From contig MU001501.1 in the NCBI GenBank assembly GCA_010093485.1, positions 1,443,052-1,507,051 of the forward strand: a DNA stretch of 64,000 nt, in the 5' to 3' direction. Below the pieces are notes generated by a model. The model worked only from the letters and a program-made list of their open reading frames with translations, was not told the origin of the DNA and did no database searches. How positions within the stretch are numbered: the first letter of the stretch is position 1; every line of letters starts with the position of its first letter. Source of the DNA: Karstenula rhodostoma CBS 690.94 (Eukaryota; Ascomycota; Dothideomycetes; Pleosporales; Didymosphaeriaceae). Shown here piece by piece: positions 61,193 to 64,000 of the stretch. The translations under genes were made by a program, and so were the position numbers.

Positions 61193-61253
61193 TGCTGCCG
61201 GTGCTGCTGCCGGTGCTGCTGCTGGTGCTGGTGCTGGTGCTGCTGCTCGTGCC
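61193..61253 (+). repeat. Imperfect GCTGCYGGT / GCTGGT repeat
   Basis: A run of GCTG, GGTGCT and GCTGCC units of 3-9 bp in tandem over about 60 bp. It reads as Ala/Gly-rich on one strand, which creates spurious open frames. Confidence 0.7.
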
Positions 61254-63699
61254 GTGGACAGCGACGCCCGACTGCAGCGCCGTCCTCGCGCCGACCTCGC
61301 GCTTCACGTGAGCCCCGCCCATCGAGGCCGCGGCGGTGAGGGCGAGCGCCCGTCGGTCTCTTGCACCTGTCAATGGTCGAGGGAATCGCCAGCCATCGTA
61401 GAAGGACCAAGCTGCCGTGTCGCCAAGCTGCTAGTTTGCACCGCACGCGTTGGCCACCACCTCTGGAGTCGAGTCGCATCTGCGCCTTCACCACTGCAGT
61501 GTTCGGTGCTCAGAGGCCGGCTTCGAGCTCACCTTGCGGCACATGGAGAAACATGGCCAACGGCGGGCGGGCTGTCGACGCCGTCACCACAACGCCAATC
61601 GCCGGCCCACGCGCGGGTCGGTGGCGCCTGCGTGCTGTGCAGTGTTGCGACATTCCGGGGACGCGCTTGGGGAGAGGCCTCGCCGGACAGCTTGGAAACA
61701 TGGCGACTTCCCTTTCGTCCGCTGTCCAGAGACTCCCCCAGGCGCAGGATCCGGGCTGGTCGTGCTGCCGTGCTGTCGTTCATGTCCATGCTCATGCTCA
61801 TGCCCGAGCACGTTTCGCGAGGTAGCAAGAACACGACATAGGAAGGACGTCAAGCCTCGTTCGTGGAACAGCATTGTGAGGGAGCTGCGTCGCAAGAGAG
61901 GAAATCAGGCCTGCAGTGGGGTCCGGTCGTGCCTGCCCCCAACCCTCACCCCTCCGACAACCTTCCTTACACTCCCCTTCACAATTCCTCACGTCTCCGA
62001 CCCTGCAGCGAACAGAGGCTTTCCATCGTTTATGCGCTGCAGCCCGATACATACGCCCTGCGAAAGCTCTCGTTCTAGCACTGCCATTGTGCCGCGCAAC
62101 GCTTCAGCGGGTGCCAACACCGACCGATCCATTGCTCTCGTCGGTTTGTTGTGTTCACTGTTCTGGCTATATCATCGCGTCTGCGACAGACTGACATATC
62201 AATGCCGGAAAATTTTCCTTGGTAGTCTGAAAGCACAGTCCGACCACAAGGACCATGCGCCCGGTCGAACGTCTCCTAATTCGGACCTCAAACAGTCGGC
62301 TCTTCCGATCCAAGTCCGTTTCTTACTGTACACAGATGATTGCGCAAGGCAGACTCTGTTCGCTTGGAGCCGTACGACGCGAACCCCAGCGAGTCACAAC
62401 TCAAAATACCCGCGAGGATTTGCGCTGGCATCGTGCCATCTCCACTTGTGGACCGTGAATGCTCCACTCTGCTTTCTCGGTCGCTCCTTCCGAGAAATCC
62501 GAGAGTTGCCGTGTCCTTAGCGTTTAGCATATCGTCCAGTGAACTCGTGGGAGTTGCATTCGCCAGCCTCGCGCACGGCACGGCAGTCTCGGGCGAAGCG
62601 GACTTCGAGCATTGTTTACGTTGCTGTTTCGCAAACCCAAAACAATCATCCATACCCCAGCGAAACTCGTCATTACCACGCGAGACTGCTTACCCACGTT
62701 TTTGGTGCTTTCTGCCCTCTGCAGATGCGCAAGCTCTCCATCGTCCGGAAATCATCCAGTGATACTCGGCTCCCGGGGTCAGACGGGGCGTATGTGGGAA
62801 CCACCCGATCAATTCTCCGCGGGGATTCCGCTCATCCTTCAGGTCAGTGTACTCTTCAACTTGCGGCTGAATTTGATATGCAAGCGCAATGGTGCAAGAC
62901 CAGGCTTTGTTTCGAACTTGGACGCGAGATTCCAACTGCGGTGTTTCGGGAGAGCGGTTTCGGCTCAAGGAGCACTGCCTTTTCCTTCTCTGCAAGACTG
63001 CTGGAACACAGGTTCCGCATTCTCCATACACTAGAGGAACCGTCAACGACTTGGCTCCTCGCCTGAAGTGGTACTTCACAAATAATCTGCCCCCTGCTGA
63101 GTGGGGCGTACCAGTCTCCCGAACCTGCTGGGAGACTGTATACCATTTCGAGAAGATCATCCATTGACCAAGTACTAGTCACTTTCACTATTCTGACAGG
63201 TAATACCGCATCAGGCTATCATAACAGGTTACATACCGCGAGCACATTTCCCAATTGATCTGGCTTGCACTCATGTTGACTAGCTCCCTACCGGTTCATC
63301 AAAATTCCACCAGTCTTTCGCTTGAGTCACTTTTCGAAGGCCCACTTGGCGATCGTCGATGTGCCCAGTCTTCGGCAGTCGATCTATTTATGGAACAACG
63401 TGGAGGCATACCGAGTCCACAGTGCACTGACTTGCGATATGAGGCTCGAGCCGCTCGAACAGGTAACAAATGATCCGCAGATACTATGACGTAATGAAAA
63501 TGTACTGCAGTGCCACCAGCAACCACACACCCCTTAGATCCGCACGATACGAGTCGGCCCGCCCACCTTGGACCGCCTCACTCCGCACGCGATCTGTTCG
63601 ACGTACATTATGTACAGCAATTACCTGATATATGGCCTGTTCAGACGCAACACACTGTCCCCAGATTTCAACCTAGCGCTGCGCACCCACCCCCTATCA

Positions 63700-64000
63700 C
63701 GACGTCCTCCCCCGCCGTCATCACCAGCGACTTGTCCCGCCCTGGGCTGCGCCGCATGCACTGCAGCGCTAGGTAGCTCGCGGTGACCACGCTCTTTATG
63801 TTGATATCGACCAGCGCGTGTAGGCCTTTGACGGGTAGTTTCACGTCGCCATTGATGTCTTATCCTTGAAGAAGTTCGCGTACTCAGCGATCCCGGCGTT
63901 TCGAAATCCAGTCTGTTATATTCCGTGTAGACGGTCTTGGAGATTCAACTAAGCCCAGATTCGTCGGTTACGTCGGAAGGGTGGAACGTAGCGCTGAGAG
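63700..64000 (-). pseudogene. Short-chain dehydrogenase/reductase relic, cut by window end
   Basis: The minus strand shows the order of an NAD(P)-dependent SDR of the 15-hydroxyprostaglandin-dehydrogenase-like type, but in different frames: YTEYNRLDF, then NAGIAEYANFF, then DINGDVKLPVKGLHALVDIN, then ASYLALQCMRRSP and SLVMTA. NAG is the conserved motif after the Rossmann fold; DIN corresponds to the D-hydrophobic-N helix. At least two frameshifts separate the blocks, and stops lie just upstream of YTEY and between the blocks. The Ser/Tyr/Lys active-site part is not found after SLVMTA. The 5' end lies beyond the window. Confidence 0.6.

Larger units (their letters stand above)
59787..63699. 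other. Long gene-free region upstream of the zinc-finger gene
   Basis: About 3.9 kb with no supported gene. It contains G-rich tracts near 60,840-60,915 and a GCTG/GGTGCTG microsatellite-like run at 61,193-61,253. Open frames here (one of 224 codons at 60,447-61,121) have skewed, low-complexity composition. It may be an extended promoter with a long 5' leader; that is inference. Confidence 0.45.

Overview
The window looks like a piece of a filamentous ascomycete chromosome (Pezizomycotina, most likely Dothideomycetes). Introns are short (46-60 bp, GTANGT donors, CTAAC/CTGAC-type branch points). The encoded proteins are typical of such fungi, and a 21.3 kb block has been reduced almost to T, A, TAG and CTA strings, as repeat-induced point mutation (RIP) does. 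No rRNA, convincing tRNA, CRISPR array or bacterial operon was seen. Gene models below were spliced by eye; each listed set of exons adds up to an intact reading frame.

Region 1 (1-21,300) is a transposon graveyard. An outer pair of inverted repeats of about 220 bp lies at 1-235 and 21,065-21,285, and the second ends where normal base composition returns. Between them are a Ty3/gypsy reverse transcriptase relic (+), a second gypsy relic with integrase and chromodomain (+), and a nested Ty1/copia element (-) with equal 311-bp LTRs and a 5-bp target duplication. A further copy of the outer repeat end lies inside the copia element.

Region 2 (22-27 kb) holds a divergent CUE3/RPS20 pair and a delta-9 desaturase (OLE1). 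In yeast, Cue3 is the ubiquitin reader of the trigger complex that acts on stalled ribosomes marked on uS10, and RPS20 encodes uS10. Region 3 (27.4-30.3 kb) has two tandem BTB-type paralogues. Region 4 (30.8-36 kb) is a mitochondrial group: an Mtf1-like protein, bL31m (MRPL36) and a long flavin-reductase-domain protein.

Region 5 (36.6-41.3 kb) is the most striking. The SKI3 gene (TPR subunit of the cytoplasmic Ski complex) is cut in two. The N-terminal 287 codons lie on the + strand and the remaining 1141 codons on the - strand, head to head across 316 bp. The sum (1428) is about a full-length Ski3. A single inversion of about 1.2 kb with one breakpoint inside the coding region explains the layout. 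RSA3 (ribosome assembly) follows.

Region 6 (42.7-55.3 kb) has an F-box protein, a basic nuclear-looking protein, the large trafficking protein DOP1, a small membrane protein with three PPxY motifs, and a secreted Pro/His-rich protein. Region 7 (55.3-64 kb) is gene-poor. It holds a possible Cys-rich secreted reading frame broken by one stop, a C2H2 zinc-finger factor with about 3.9 kb of gene-free upstream sequence, and a frameshifted short-chain dehydrogenase relic at the right edge.
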